Shown here piece by piece: positions 50,783 to 58,822 of a DNA stretch of 64,000 nucleotides (the first letter of the stretch is position 1; every line of letters starts with the position of its first letter). The stretch comes from Gaoshiqia sediminis (GTDB lineage Bacteria > Bacteroidota > Bacteroidia > Bacteroidales > Prolixibacteraceae). A program made the translations under genes and the position numbers. The notes under the pieces were generated by a model. The model ran no database searches, had not been told where the DNA came from, and was given only the letters and a program-made list of their open reading frames with translations. Location of the stretch: contig NZ_JAPAAF010000001.1 in the NCBI RefSeq assembly GCF_025907915.1, positions 248,001 to 312,000 of the forward strand, read 5' to 3'.

Positions 50783-52213
50783 ATGAAACAAAACAACAGA
50801 ACTGCCTACTACTTTTTCCCTTTTTTGCAAAGAAGCAGTACAACATGGTTTCCCATATTGATCTTTTTCCTTCTGATTGTCGCGGGATGTAAGTCAAATC
50901 CGGGACGAATGGTTTTTAATGTGATGGATTTTGGGGCGAAGGGCGACAGCCTGACCCTGGATACTGAAGCCATTCAAAAGGCTATCGATGCAGCAGCTGC
51001 GGTCGGTAAACAGGCACAAGTATTGGTGCCGGCCGGACAAAAATACCTGATTGGAACGCTCGTACTGAAAAGCGATATTGACTTTCACCTGGAAGGGGAT
51101 GCTCAACTGCTGGTAAGCACGCGTCAGGAAGATTATTCGGGCGAAGCAGCTATTGTGGCCTACGGGGCCAACAAGCTCACCATATCCGGAACAGGCAGTA
51201 TTAACGGGCGGGCCCTGGAATTCATGGACCACTATGAAGCAGAAAATGAATGGTGGATACCCAAAAGCTGGCGCCCGAAATTGTTCATCCTGACCGATTG
51301 TACCCAACTAATTGTTCGGGAAATCACCATTGAAAAGGCACCAAGCTGGAGCCTGCACATGTTGGGATGCGAAAATGTGTTGGTTGAAAATATCAATATT
51401 CACAATAATCTGGATGTCCCTAACTGCGACGGAATTGATCCTGACCACTGCCGAAATGTGGAAATCCGGCACTGCCACATTGTTTGCGGCGATGATGCCA
51501 TTGTAGTGAAAGCCACCCGGCAGGAAATAGACTATGGGCTCTCAGCCAATATTTGGGTGCACGACTGTGTGCTCGAAACGCAGGACTCGGGTGTAAAAAT
51601 CGGAACTGAAACCACTCAGAATATTTTCAATGTGTTGTTTGAGCGCTGCGAAATCAAAACAAGTTGTCGCGGTCTCACGATCCAGCTACGCGACGAAGGA
51701 AACGTGGAAAACATTACTTTTCGCGATATCACGTTTTCATCGAGTTACCACTCCGATCCGTGGTGGGGACGGGGAGAAGCCATCTCGTTCACAGCCATTC
51801 CGCGGCTTCCCGAAAGCAAGATTGGGCAGATCCGCAATGTTCGGGTTGAAAATGTAACCGGCGTGGCCGAAAACAGTATCCGGGTAAACGGAACCAAAGA
51901 AAGCCGCATTCATAATGTGCAGTTCGAAAACGTTCATGTTACCTTCAACCGTTGGACGGAGTATCGGGGAAACTTGCTGGATAACCGCCCCACAAAAGCG
52001 TATCCGGATATCGAAATGCGCACCAATCCTGGTTTTTACGTTCGTTTTGCCGATCAGGTAAAAATCAGCAACAGCTCAGTTTCCTGGGGAGAAAACCGAC
52101 CTGATTATTTTACACATGCCCTGGAGGCACATGATGTTACAAACCTGGTACTTGACGGGATTAAAGGTGAAGCTGCCCATCCCGGCCGGTTTAAAGCCAT
52201 TGTAGTGAATTGA
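50783..52213 (+). CDS. GH28-family glycosidase, lipoprotein, with non-canonical active-site motifs
   Basis: A 476-residue right-handed beta-helix protein with a lipoprotein signal (FFLLIVAGCKSNPG). It begins FNVMDFGAKGDS and has the GH28 acid pair region: N214-C-D216 in NCDGIDPDHC and D237-D238 in CGDDAIVVK. The usual HG motif is replaced by DS (TQDSGVKIGTE), and RIK by TIQ (RGLTIQLRDEG). The family hydrolyses galacturonosyl bonds in pectin or rhamnogalacturonan. The altered motifs suggest a subclade with a different leaving group. It is co-directional with GH105, 38 bases upstream of it. Confidence 0.82.
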   Translation: MKQNNRTAYYFFPFLQRSSTTWFPILIFFLLIVAGCKSNPGRMVFNVMDFGAKGDSLTLDTEAIQKAIDAAAAVGKQAQVLVPAGQKYLIGTLVLKSDIDFHLEGDAQLLVSTRQEDYSGEAAIVAYGANKLTISGTGSINGRALEFMDHYEAENEWWIPKSWRPKLFILTDCTQLIVREITIEKAPSWSLHMLGCENVLVENINIHNNLDVPNCDGIDPDHCRNVEIRHCHIVCGDDAIVVKATRQEIDYGLSANIWVHDCVLETQDSGVKIGTETTQNIFNVLFERCEIKTSCRGLTIQLRDEGNVENITFRDITFSSSYHSDPWWGRGEAISFTAIPRLPESKIGQIRNVRVENVTGVAENSIRVNGTKESRIHNVQFENVHVTFNRWTEYRGNLLDNRPTKAYPDIEMRTNPGFYVRFADQVKISNSSVSWGENRPDYFTHALEAHDVTNLVLDGIKGEAAHPGRFKAIVVN

Positions 52214-52251
52214 TGCAGTAAATTTGAAATATTAACCTTGAAAAATAAAAA

Positions 52252-53661
52252 ATGAATATGAGATTTATCCCGTTTAAAAGTTGGCTGAAAATGCTGGGAT
52301 TGGCCATTTTTAGCTTTTACTGCATGGATGCCCGGTCGCAGGAAAAACCAGCAACCGACGTAACCACTCCTTTGCACCTGATGAAGCCTGACTATCCGAT
52401 TCCTTATGGTATCCCTCAGGAAACCGAAGTGAAGGCCGTGCTTGACCGGGTTTACGATTACCTGAACGAAGTGACCCCGGCCAAAGTAGTTGACCGCAGA
52501 ACCGGCAAAGAAGTCACGAACTTTAGCCAAATTACCCGCGATGCCATGCTGCAGCAGGGCGACTTTCGCCTGACCAGCTACGAGTGGGGCGTCACCTATG
52601 CCGGCATGACCCTGGTTGGCGAGATTACCGGCAATAAACGTTACACCGACTACACCGATACGCGCCTGAAGTTGCTGGCCGACCTTACCGCCTTCTACCG
52701 GCAAAACCCTGAGCTGGATGTGGACCGCAGCTCGCCCGTGCACTCAGTGCTGCACCCGCATGCCCTCGACGATGCCGGAGCCATGTGTGCTGCCATGATC
52801 AAGGCCGAGCGTGCCAAACAAGATGGCAGTCTGCTTCCGATGATTGAGAACTTTATCGATTACATTCATACCAAAGAATTTCGGCTGGAAGACGGGACGC
52901 TGGCCCGAAACCGCCCTCACCTGAATACTTTGTGGCTCGACGACCTGTTTATGAGCGTTCCGGCGCTGGCCCAAATGGGGAAACTGACCGGCGAACAAAA
53001 ATACTACGACGATGCCGTGAAACAGGTGCTCCAGTTTTCACGCCGGATGTTTAATTCCGAAAAAGGCCTGTATATGCACGGCTGGGTACAGGGAATGGCC
53101 CACCACCCGCAGTTTCACTGGGCGCGGGCCAACGGCTGGGCCGTCATGACGATGGTGGAATTGCTGGAATTGCTTCCCCAATCGCACCCTGGTTATGCCG
53201 ATGTGCTGGCTCAATTGCAGGTACATATTGCCGGCCTGGCTGCTTATCAGGATGGAACCGGCTTCTGGCACCAGCTGATCGACCGGAACGACACCTACCT
53301 CGAAACTTCGGCAACTGCCATTTATGCCTATTCCATTGCGCGTGCCATCAATCGCGGCTACATCGACAAGCAAGCTTATGCGGGCATGGTGCTGCTGGCC
53401 TGGAATGCTGTTTCGACCCAGGTAAGCGAAAAAGGACAGGTGCTGGGTACCTGCGTGGGAACCGGCATGGCCTTCGACCCGGCATTTTATTACTACCGCC
53501 CGGTTAACCCGTATGCGGCTCATGGCTACGGGCCTGTGTTACTGGCCGGTGCCGAAATCATCAGCCTGCTGAAAAATTCATTCCCAAAAATGAACGACAG
53601 CGCTGTGATGTTCTATCCCGAAGAAATCAAAACGGATAAGCCAATTTTCAGTGTGGAATAA
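52252..53661 (+). CDS. GH105 unsaturated rhamnogalacturonyl hydrolase
   Basis: A 469-residue secreted (alpha/alpha)6 enzyme with signal peptide (MLGLAIFSFYCMDARSQ). It removes the 4,5-unsaturated galacturonate left by rhamnogalacturonan or pectate lyases. Family blocks: HPHALDDAGAM (D173/D174, one the likely catalytic Asp), TLWLDDLFMSVPALAQMG, HGWVQGMAHHPQFHWARANGW (quoted in part: HPQFHWARANGW) and FWHQLIDRNDTYLETSATA. ATG at 52252 or 52258 both fit. Its presence supports lyase activity of the PL26-like and PL22-like neighbours. Confidence 0.93.
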   Translation: MNMRFIPFKSWLKMLGLAIFSFYCMDARSQEKPATDVTTPLHLMKPDYPIPYGIPQETEVKAVLDRVYDYLNEVTPAKVVDRRTGKEVTNFSQITRDAMLQQGDFRLTSYEWGVTYAGMTLVGEITGNKRYTDYTDTRLKLLADLTAFYRQNPELDVDRSSPVHSVLHPHALDDAGAMCAAMIKAERAKQDGSLLPMIENFIDYIHTKEFRLEDGTLARNRPHLNTLWLDDLFMSVPALAQMGKLTGEQKYYDDAVKQVLQFSRRMFNSEKGLYMHGWVQGMAHHPQFHWARANGWAVMTMVELLELLPQSHPGYADVLAQLQVHIAGLAAYQDGTGFWHQLIDRNDTYLETSATAIYAYSIARAINRGYIDKQAYAGMVLLAWNAVSTQVSEKGQVLGTCVGTGMAFDPAFYYYRPVNPYAAHGYGPVLLAGAEIISLLKNSFPKMNDSAVMFYPEEIKTDKPIFSVE

Positions 53662-53690
53662 GCGTGAAAGTTCATGGGTACAACGTTCAT

Positions 53691-53770
53691 AAGTACCTAA
53701 GTTGGCCTAAAGTGGCAGCATCGCTTCGATGAAACTTATGTACTTATGTACTTAGGCACTGATGTACCTC
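53691..53770. repeat. Degenerate GTACTTA/TAAGTAC repeat island
   Basis: AGTACCTAAGT (53692-53702) faces ACTTAGGCACT (53750-53760) as an imperfect inverted repeat, with extra copies of CTTATGTA at 53735 and 53743. It lies in the 120-base gap between the GH105 and CBM9-like genes. No U-run follows. Confidence 0.5.
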
Positions 53771-53781
53771 AACCAAACCTT

Positions 53782-54855
53782 ATGCATATGAGAAATTTTT
53801 GCCTTCTGACTTTCGTCCTGCTTTTGTCTCTGCTCGTTCAGGCGCAGGAAAACCGCGGATACAAGGTCTTTCAGTTTCCAGCCGACCAAATTCCGCGTAT
53901 CGACGGAAATACAGACGATTGGGAAATAGTGCCGGATGATTATAACGTGGGCATGGACCAGCTCTGGGACGACAGCCGCAAGCATGAAACTGCCAATCCC
54001 GAAAACCTGGAAGTAAGTGTGAAAGTAGGTTGGGTGAAGGGGATGAATCGCCTTTACTTTTTGTACGAAGCTTACGATGATTACTGGGACTTTTCGCGGC
54101 CCGACTTGCACAACGACACTTTCGAGCTGACTGTTGACGGCGACCTCTCGGGCGGCCCCTTCATTGACCGCTTTCATCCCAATAAGGAAATGGGCCCGAT
54201 GGATGCCTGGTTTTCATTTCACGGGGTACATGCGCAAAACTACCACATTTTCACCCCGGCCGAAGGCAAAGACTGGACACTGGTGTGGGGCAGCCAGCCC
54301 TGGATTAAAGAACTTCCTTATGCCAATGCAGCTTTCAGCTACGATTTTAAACCAGGCGAAGCAGGTAAACTCACGCTCGAATGTTGGGTGACCCCGTTTG
54401 ATTATGCCGGGAATGATCCGGCGAGGGCAGTGGAATCGATTTTATACGTGCACAAAAAAATTGGATTGTGCTGGGCCGTCATCGACTACGACGATGTGGA
54501 CAAGGAAAGCAACAATGGCTTCTGGAACCTCTCGAAAGAGCACACCATGTACGGCAATGCCTCGTACAGTTTGGTGTTTGAGCTGATGCCGCTTGAAAAA
54601 CAGTTTTGCCGGCCGGTTGAGGCGCAGTGGTCGTTTCAGGTAATCGATATGGGCAGGCGTTTGGTGGCTTTCACCGACGAGTCGTATGGGAACATCGCTT
54701 CCTGGAAATGGGACTTTGGCGATGGGAAGACCTCTGCCGGGCAACATCCGGTACATCGATACGAACAGCCCGGAAAATACGTGGTGGTGCTTTGGGTAGA
54801 AGGACCCGAAGGAAAATCGCGCATGGCCAAAGTTTGGGATGTGGCCGTGAAATAA
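53782..54855 (+). CDS. CBM9-like (DOMON-type) carbohydrate-binding protein with PKD domain
   Basis: A secreted protein of about 357 residues with signal peptide (FVLLLSLLVQAQE). Residues about 20-270 resemble the family-9 carbohydrate-binding/DOMON-like sandwich (IPRIDGNTDDWEIVPDDY, LYFLYEAYDDYWDF, DTFELTVDGDLSGG). The C-terminal ~80 residues are a PKD domain (IASWKWDFGDGKTSAGQHPVHRY, quoted in part: WDFGDGKTSAGQHPVHRYE). No catalytic residues can be assigned; a glycan-binding accessory role is inferred from its place between GH105 and GH78. ATG codons at 53782 and 53788 both precede the signal peptide. Confidence 0.68.
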   Translation: MHMRNFCLLTFVLLLSLLVQAQENRGYKVFQFPADQIPRIDGNTDDWEIVPDDYNVGMDQLWDDSRKHETANPENLEVSVKVGWVKGMNRLYFLYEAYDDYWDFSRPDLHNDTFELTVDGDLSGGPFIDRFHPNKEMGPMDAWFSFHGVHAQNYHIFTPAEGKDWTLVWGSQPWIKELPYANAAFSYDFKPGEAGKLTLECWVTPFDYAGNDPARAVESILYVHKKIGLCWAVIDYDDVDKESNNGFWNLSKEHTMYGNASYSLVFELMPLEKQFCRPVEAQWSFQVIDMGRRLVAFTDESYGNIASWKWDFGDGKTSAGQHPVHRYEQPGKYVVVLWVEGPEGKSRMAKVWDVAVK

Positions 54856-54932
54856 AATTTCAGCAGAATTCAATCTAACCTGAAATGAAAAAAACATCTT
54901 TTGATGCTTGAAAACTTAAAACCTAACGAGAA

Positions 54933-56720
54933 ATGTCGAAACTGATATGTTTACTGTCCATGTTTTTGTATGTCTTTCTAGGTTTAACTGCCCAAGTTCC
55001 GCCCGTTCTGGCTGAGTTGCCGGCCAACTCGGTTCAAAAAGATGAGCTGACCCGTTATTATTTGAGCCCGCAGCGGGTAGTCTGGCAATCTGCCGAATCT
55101 GAAGAAAAAATACGAAACCTTGGCGTTTTGCTGAATCCTGGAACAGGACAGGCCGCATTTGGTTTGAAAAAGGAAGCTTTTGCTACCTTGACGAATGCAG
55201 CCGGCGATACTACAGGCTTTATTCTCGACTTTGGCAAAGAAATCCAGGGCGGCATTCAAATTACCACCTGCACCAGCAACCGGGTTACCCACCGTGTTCG
55301 GGTGCGTTTGGGCGAGTCGGTGGCCGAAACATGCAGCAAGGTAGTGGGCGATGGCACTACCGGACTGGCCGGCGGGGCAACCAACCACCATGCCATGCGC
55401 GATTTTGTGACCGAGCTGCCGGGTTATGGAACCAAAGAGTTTGGCGAATCAGGTTTTCGTTTTGTTCGTATTGATTTGCTCGATCACGAGACGAGTCTCA
55501 ATTTATTGGAAGTTCGGGCCTATGCCGCTTTTCGCGATGTACCCTACCTGGGCTCCTTTGAGTGCAGCGACCCGCGCCTGAACGAGATCTGGAAAACCGG
55601 AGCTTATACAGTGCATGTGAATATGCAGGAATACTTGTGGGATGGCATTAAGCGAGACCGCATGGTATGGCTGGGCGACATGCACCCCGAAGTGATGACC
55701 ATCAGCGCCGTGTTTGGCGCTAATCCCGTGGTGACGAAAAGCCTCGATTTTGTGCGCGACCAAACCCCGCTCCCGCGATGGATGAACGGCATCAGCGCTT
55801 ACTCGATGTGGTGGGTGAATAATCAATACGACTGGTACCTGTATCATGGTAACCTCGATTATTTGCGCGAACAGCAAACGTATTTGAGCGGACTGCTCGA
55901 TTTGTTTCTGACGAAGGTGGATTCACTGGGGCGCGAGAACTTGCACGGAGAAGGAATGCGGTTCCTGGATTGGCCGTCGAGTACCAACGAGCAGGGCGTT
56001 CATGCCGGTTTGCAGGCCCTCATGGTAATGGCTTTTACGCGGGGAGCCGAACTGTACCGTGTGTTGGGAGACCTGTCACGGGCTGATGCCTGCGAAAAAA
56101 TGGTTGACAAAATGAAAAGTTATCTTCCCGACGCGAACCACAGCAAGCAGGCAGCAGCATTGCTGGCCCTGGCCAACCTGATGCCTGCCGAAAAAGCCAA
56201 TGCTGAAGTGATTGCAGTGGACGGTCCTAAAAACTTCTCTACTTTCTATGGCTACTACATGTTGCAGGCACAGGCCAAAGCCGGCGATCATCAAACAGCG
56301 ATGGATAACATCCGAACGTTTTGGGGCGCTATGCTCGATTTGGGGGCCACGACGTTTTGGGAAGATTTTAACCTCGACTGGATAGAAAATGCTGCCCGAA
56401 TCGACGAAATGGTACCCGAGGGGAAAGTGGATATTCACGCCGCTTACGGCGATTACTGCTACATTGGCTATCGCCACAGCTTGTGCCACGGTTGGGCATC
56501 GGGGCCAACCGCTTGGTTGTCGGAGCATGTGTTGGGCATCCATGTGCTGGAACCGGGCTGCCGAACCGTTCGTATCGAATCCCATCTGGCCGATTTGCAA
56601 TGGGCGAAAGGAACTTTCCCGACCCCCTTTGGCCTAATTACGGTAAGGCATACCAAGCTGCCTGATGGTTCCATCAAAACCGAATGGGATGCCCCGAAAG
56701 AAATCAACATCATTCAATAG
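54933..56720 (+). CDS. GH78-family alpha-L-rhamnosidase-like protein
   Basis: A 595-residue protein with a signal peptide (LLSMFLYVFLGLTAQ). A beta-sandwich of about 180 residues (FILDFGKEIQGGIQI, FGESGFRFVRIDLLD) precedes the (alpha/alpha)6 domain. The catalytic region WDGIKRDRMVWLGDMHPE (D237, D249, E253) is typical of GH78. The C-terminal beta domain holds WASGPTAWLSEHVLGIHVLEPG and VRIESHLADLQWAKGTFPTP, also typical. It lacks the extra N-terminal domains of large GH78 enzymes. It probably removes alpha-L-rhamnose from RG-I oligosaccharides. Confidence 0.88.
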   Translation: MSKLICLLSMFLYVFLGLTAQVPPVLAELPANSVQKDELTRYYLSPQRVVWQSAESEEKIRNLGVLLNPGTGQAAFGLKKEAFATLTNAAGDTTGFILDFGKEIQGGIQITTCTSNRVTHRVRVRLGESVAETCSKVVGDGTTGLAGGATNHHAMRDFVTELPGYGTKEFGESGFRFVRIDLLDHETSLNLLEVRAYAAFRDVPYLGSFECSDPRLNEIWKTGAYTVHVNMQEYLWDGIKRDRMVWLGDMHPEVMTISAVFGANPVVTKSLDFVRDQTPLPRWMNGISAYSMWWVNNQYDWYLYHGNLDYLREQQTYLSGLLDLFLTKVDSLGRENLHGEGMRFLDWPSSTNEQGVHAGLQALMVMAFTRGAELYRVLGDLSRADACEKMVDKMKSYLPDANHSKQAAALLALANLMPAEKANAEVIAVDGPKNFSTFYGYYMLQAQAKAGDHQTAMDNIRTFWGAMLDLGATTFWEDFNLDWIENAARIDEMVPEGKVDIHAAYGDYCYIGYRHSLCHGWASGPTAWLSEHVLGIHVLEPGCRTVRIESHLADLQWAKGTFPTPFGLITVRHTKLPDGSIKTEWDAPKEINIIQ

Positions 56721-56727
56721 CATCATT

Positions 56728-58116
56728 ATGAAACGAATCAACCTGTTTTTTGTACTGGTACTGCTGGTCGAATTCTGCTTCGCACAGCGTATCGACAACA
56801 ACTTTACCAAACCTTTGGCCGACGTGCTGAAAGAAGTGGAGCATCGTTTTCGGATAAAGTTGAGTTATGATGAAAAAGTCATTCAGCCACTGCAGGTTGA
56901 ATTTGCGCAGTGGCGGTTTCGCGACGATGCGGAAGAAACGCTTCATCAGGTGCTGGGGCCTATCGGTTTGGTCTTTGAAAAGCTGCAAGAAGGCAGCTAC
57001 AAAATTGACCGTTTTCGGTATCATATCCGGCCGGTTGACGAAGGCCGCAAACATTTGGAACGTCTGGCAAAACTTTATCCGGATCTGCCTTCGTGGGAAA
57101 ACAGAAAAACTGAATTGAAAAACTGTATTCTGGGTAAATTGGGGCTGGATCCTATGCCGGAGAAAGCGCCGCTGAACCCGGTTTCAACACCGGTTACCAG
57201 GATGGACGGATACACCGTTCAGGATGTGGCCCTGGAAAGTTTGCCCGGCGTGTATGTTGCCGGAACTTTGTACCGCCCCTTGCGGATGAAGGGAAAACAT
57301 CCGGCGGTTTTGCTGGCCCAGGGACATGGCGAAATTCAGCATTACGGCGAGAGTTCGCAGAAACTGGCTGGCACCCTGGCCCGGATGGGGGCGGTAGTGT
57401 TTAGTTACGATATGTTTGCCAAGGGTGAGTCGGCCCTGCAATTTGCCTTTGAAGACCATCGTACCGGAATGGCTCAAACCATGCAAACCTGGAACAGCAT
57501 GCGGGTGCTCGACTTTTTGTCATCGCTGCCCGAGGTGGATGCTGCCAAAATTGGCATGACCGGCGCATCGGGCGGAGGTACACAAACGTTTTTGCTGACC
57601 GCTCTGGATGAACGCATTGCAGCGACCGCTCCCGTGGTGATGGTCTCTTCGTGGTTTTTTGGTGGTTGCCCCTGCGAAAGCGGCATGCCGATCCACACGT
57701 GTGGCCCCCGGGGAACAAACAACGTGGAAATTGCGGCTATGGCCTCGCCGCGTCCGCTGCTGATTGTGTCTGACGGTGGCGATTGGACAGCTAACGTTCC
57801 CGAGATCGAATATCCGTATTTGCAGGCACGGTACGCTTTATATAACCAAACTGATCGGGTGCAAAATGTCCATTTGCCCGATGAGGGGCATGACTACGGG
57901 CCTTCCAAGCGGGAAGCTGTTTACCGTTTCTTTGCCCGGCAACTGGGGCTCAATCTGGCCAAAGCTCAAGATAAAGAAGGGCAGATTGACGAATCACCCG
58001 TCAAAGTGCAGTCACGAGAAGATATGTTGGTTTTTGGATCGGAAGGTGAACAGCTACCGGTTCATGCTATTCATGGAATGGAGGAACTGAAACCCCTTTT
58101 CCCTGGGTGGGAATGA
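56728..58116 (+). CDS. Alpha/beta-hydrolase esterase with N-terminal STN domain
   Basis: A 462-residue secreted protein (signal LFFVLVLLVEFCFAQ). Residues about 20-95 look like an STN domain: KPLADVLKEVEHRFRIKLSY, VEFAQWRFRDDAEETLHQVL, GLVFEKLQEGSYKI, parallel to the STN segments of the four SusC proteins here. Residues about 150-430 are an acetylxylan-esterase-like hydrolase with LLAQGHGEIQHYGES, nucleophile GASGGGTQT, Asp in SDGGDWTANVP and His in LPDEGHDYG. The start at 56728 follows GH78 by 7 bases; an upstream in-frame start would overlap GH78. The fold fusion is unusual. It likely deacylates pectin, with the STN role unknown. Confidence 0.75.
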   Translation: MKRINLFFVLVLLVEFCFAQRIDNNFTKPLADVLKEVEHRFRIKLSYDEKVIQPLQVEFAQWRFRDDAEETLHQVLGPIGLVFEKLQEGSYKIDRFRYHIRPVDEGRKHLERLAKLYPDLPSWENRKTELKNCILGKLGLDPMPEKAPLNPVSTPVTRMDGYTVQDVALESLPGVYVAGTLYRPLRMKGKHPAVLLAQGHGEIQHYGESSQKLAGTLARMGAVVFSYDMFAKGESALQFAFEDHRTGMAQTMQTWNSMRVLDFLSSLPEVDAAKIGMTGASGGGTQTFLLTALDERIAATAPVVMVSSWFFGGCPCESGMPIHTCGPRGTNNVEIAAMASPRPLLIVSDGGDWTANVPEIEYPYLQARYALYNQTDRVQNVHLPDEGHDYGPSKREAVYRFFARQLGLNLAKAQDKEGQIDESPVKVQSREDMLVFGSEGEQLPVHAIHGMEELKPLFPGWE

Positions 58117-58197
58117 ATTCTTTTGTATTGAGGGGTACTGCAACGTTCATCCAATTCACATCGTAAGGTTGTGTAGAATTTCAACCTGAAAAAAAGG

Positions 58198-58632
58198 ATG
58201 ATAACCAGGTATCTGTTATTGGCCATTTTCGGAATCGCTATGGCGCATGTGGAAGGCGTTGTGGTGGTTTATCTACGGAAAGCACTCGGACTGATCGATG
58301 CAGAAACGGACAGCGCTGGCTTGTTGGAAGAAGTTCCGAAACGATACGTTAAAATCGAGATGACCAGGGAGGTGGCAACCATCGTAATGTTGGTTGCGCT
58401 CGCCTTGTTGGTTGGTGAAAACCGGCTGGATGTACTCATGGTTTTTTTGTGGACTTTCGCCTTTTGGGACCTGTTTTATTATCTGTCGCTTTACCTGGTG
58501 ATCAAATGGCCCCCAAAACTCACAACCATGGATGTGCTCTTTCTGATTCCCCGGCCGTGGATTGCCCCGGTTTGGCTGCCTATTGGGATCTCCACGCTGA
58601 TGATTATAATAATTGCCGTGTTTTATCTGTGA
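58198..58632 (+). CDS. Small integral membrane protein, unknown function
   Basis: A 144-residue protein with about four membrane segments: LLLAIFGIAMAHVEGVVVVYL at the N-terminus, TIVMLVALALLVGENRLD, MVFLWTFAFWDLFYYLSLYLVI and WLPIGISTLMIIIIAVFYL (the last three quoted in part). A loop contains RYVKIEMTREVAT. I do not recognise the family. It is 81 bases after the STN-esterase on the same strand and converges with the E1 gene. It could be the last gene of PUL4 or an unrelated neighbour. Confidence 0.6.
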   Translation: MITRYLLLAIFGIAMAHVEGVVVVYLRKALGLIDAETDSAGLLEEVPKRYVKIEMTREVATIVMLVALALLVGENRLDVLMVFLWTFAFWDLFYYLSLYLVIKWPPKLTTMDVLFLIPRPWIAPVWLPIGISTLMIIIIAVFYL

Positions 58633-58702
58633 TAGCAGATTTGCGTACTAATCTATTTTGGGTGCGAGTTTGAGCCAAATCGCGCGAAGAAATTGTCAGA
58701 AA

Positions 58703-58766
58703 GTTGTCATTCATGGTCATTCCGTGCGAAACACAATGAATGACAACCCAATGACTAGTAATGACA
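58703..58766. repeat. GTCATT/AATGAC repeat island with 12-bp perfect inverted repeat
   Basis: GTTGTCATTCAT (58703-58714) and ATGAATGACAAC (58736-58747) form a perfect 12-bp inverted repeat around 21 bases. Further GTCATT or AATGAC words occur at 58717, 58751 and 58760. It lies between convergent genes at the right edge of the PUL array. No U-run follows on either strand, so it is not a standard terminator. Confidence 0.65.
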
Positions 58767-58822
58767 GTGAAAATCCAGCGCGCGCTTGGAGAACAAACGG
58801 AACTTCAATTTTACTTTTTTCA

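Noticed and set aside
58703-58747. Inverted repeat as the end of an insertion sequence or MITE
   Set aside because: There is no second copy, target-site duplication or transposase in the window; kept only as a repeat island.
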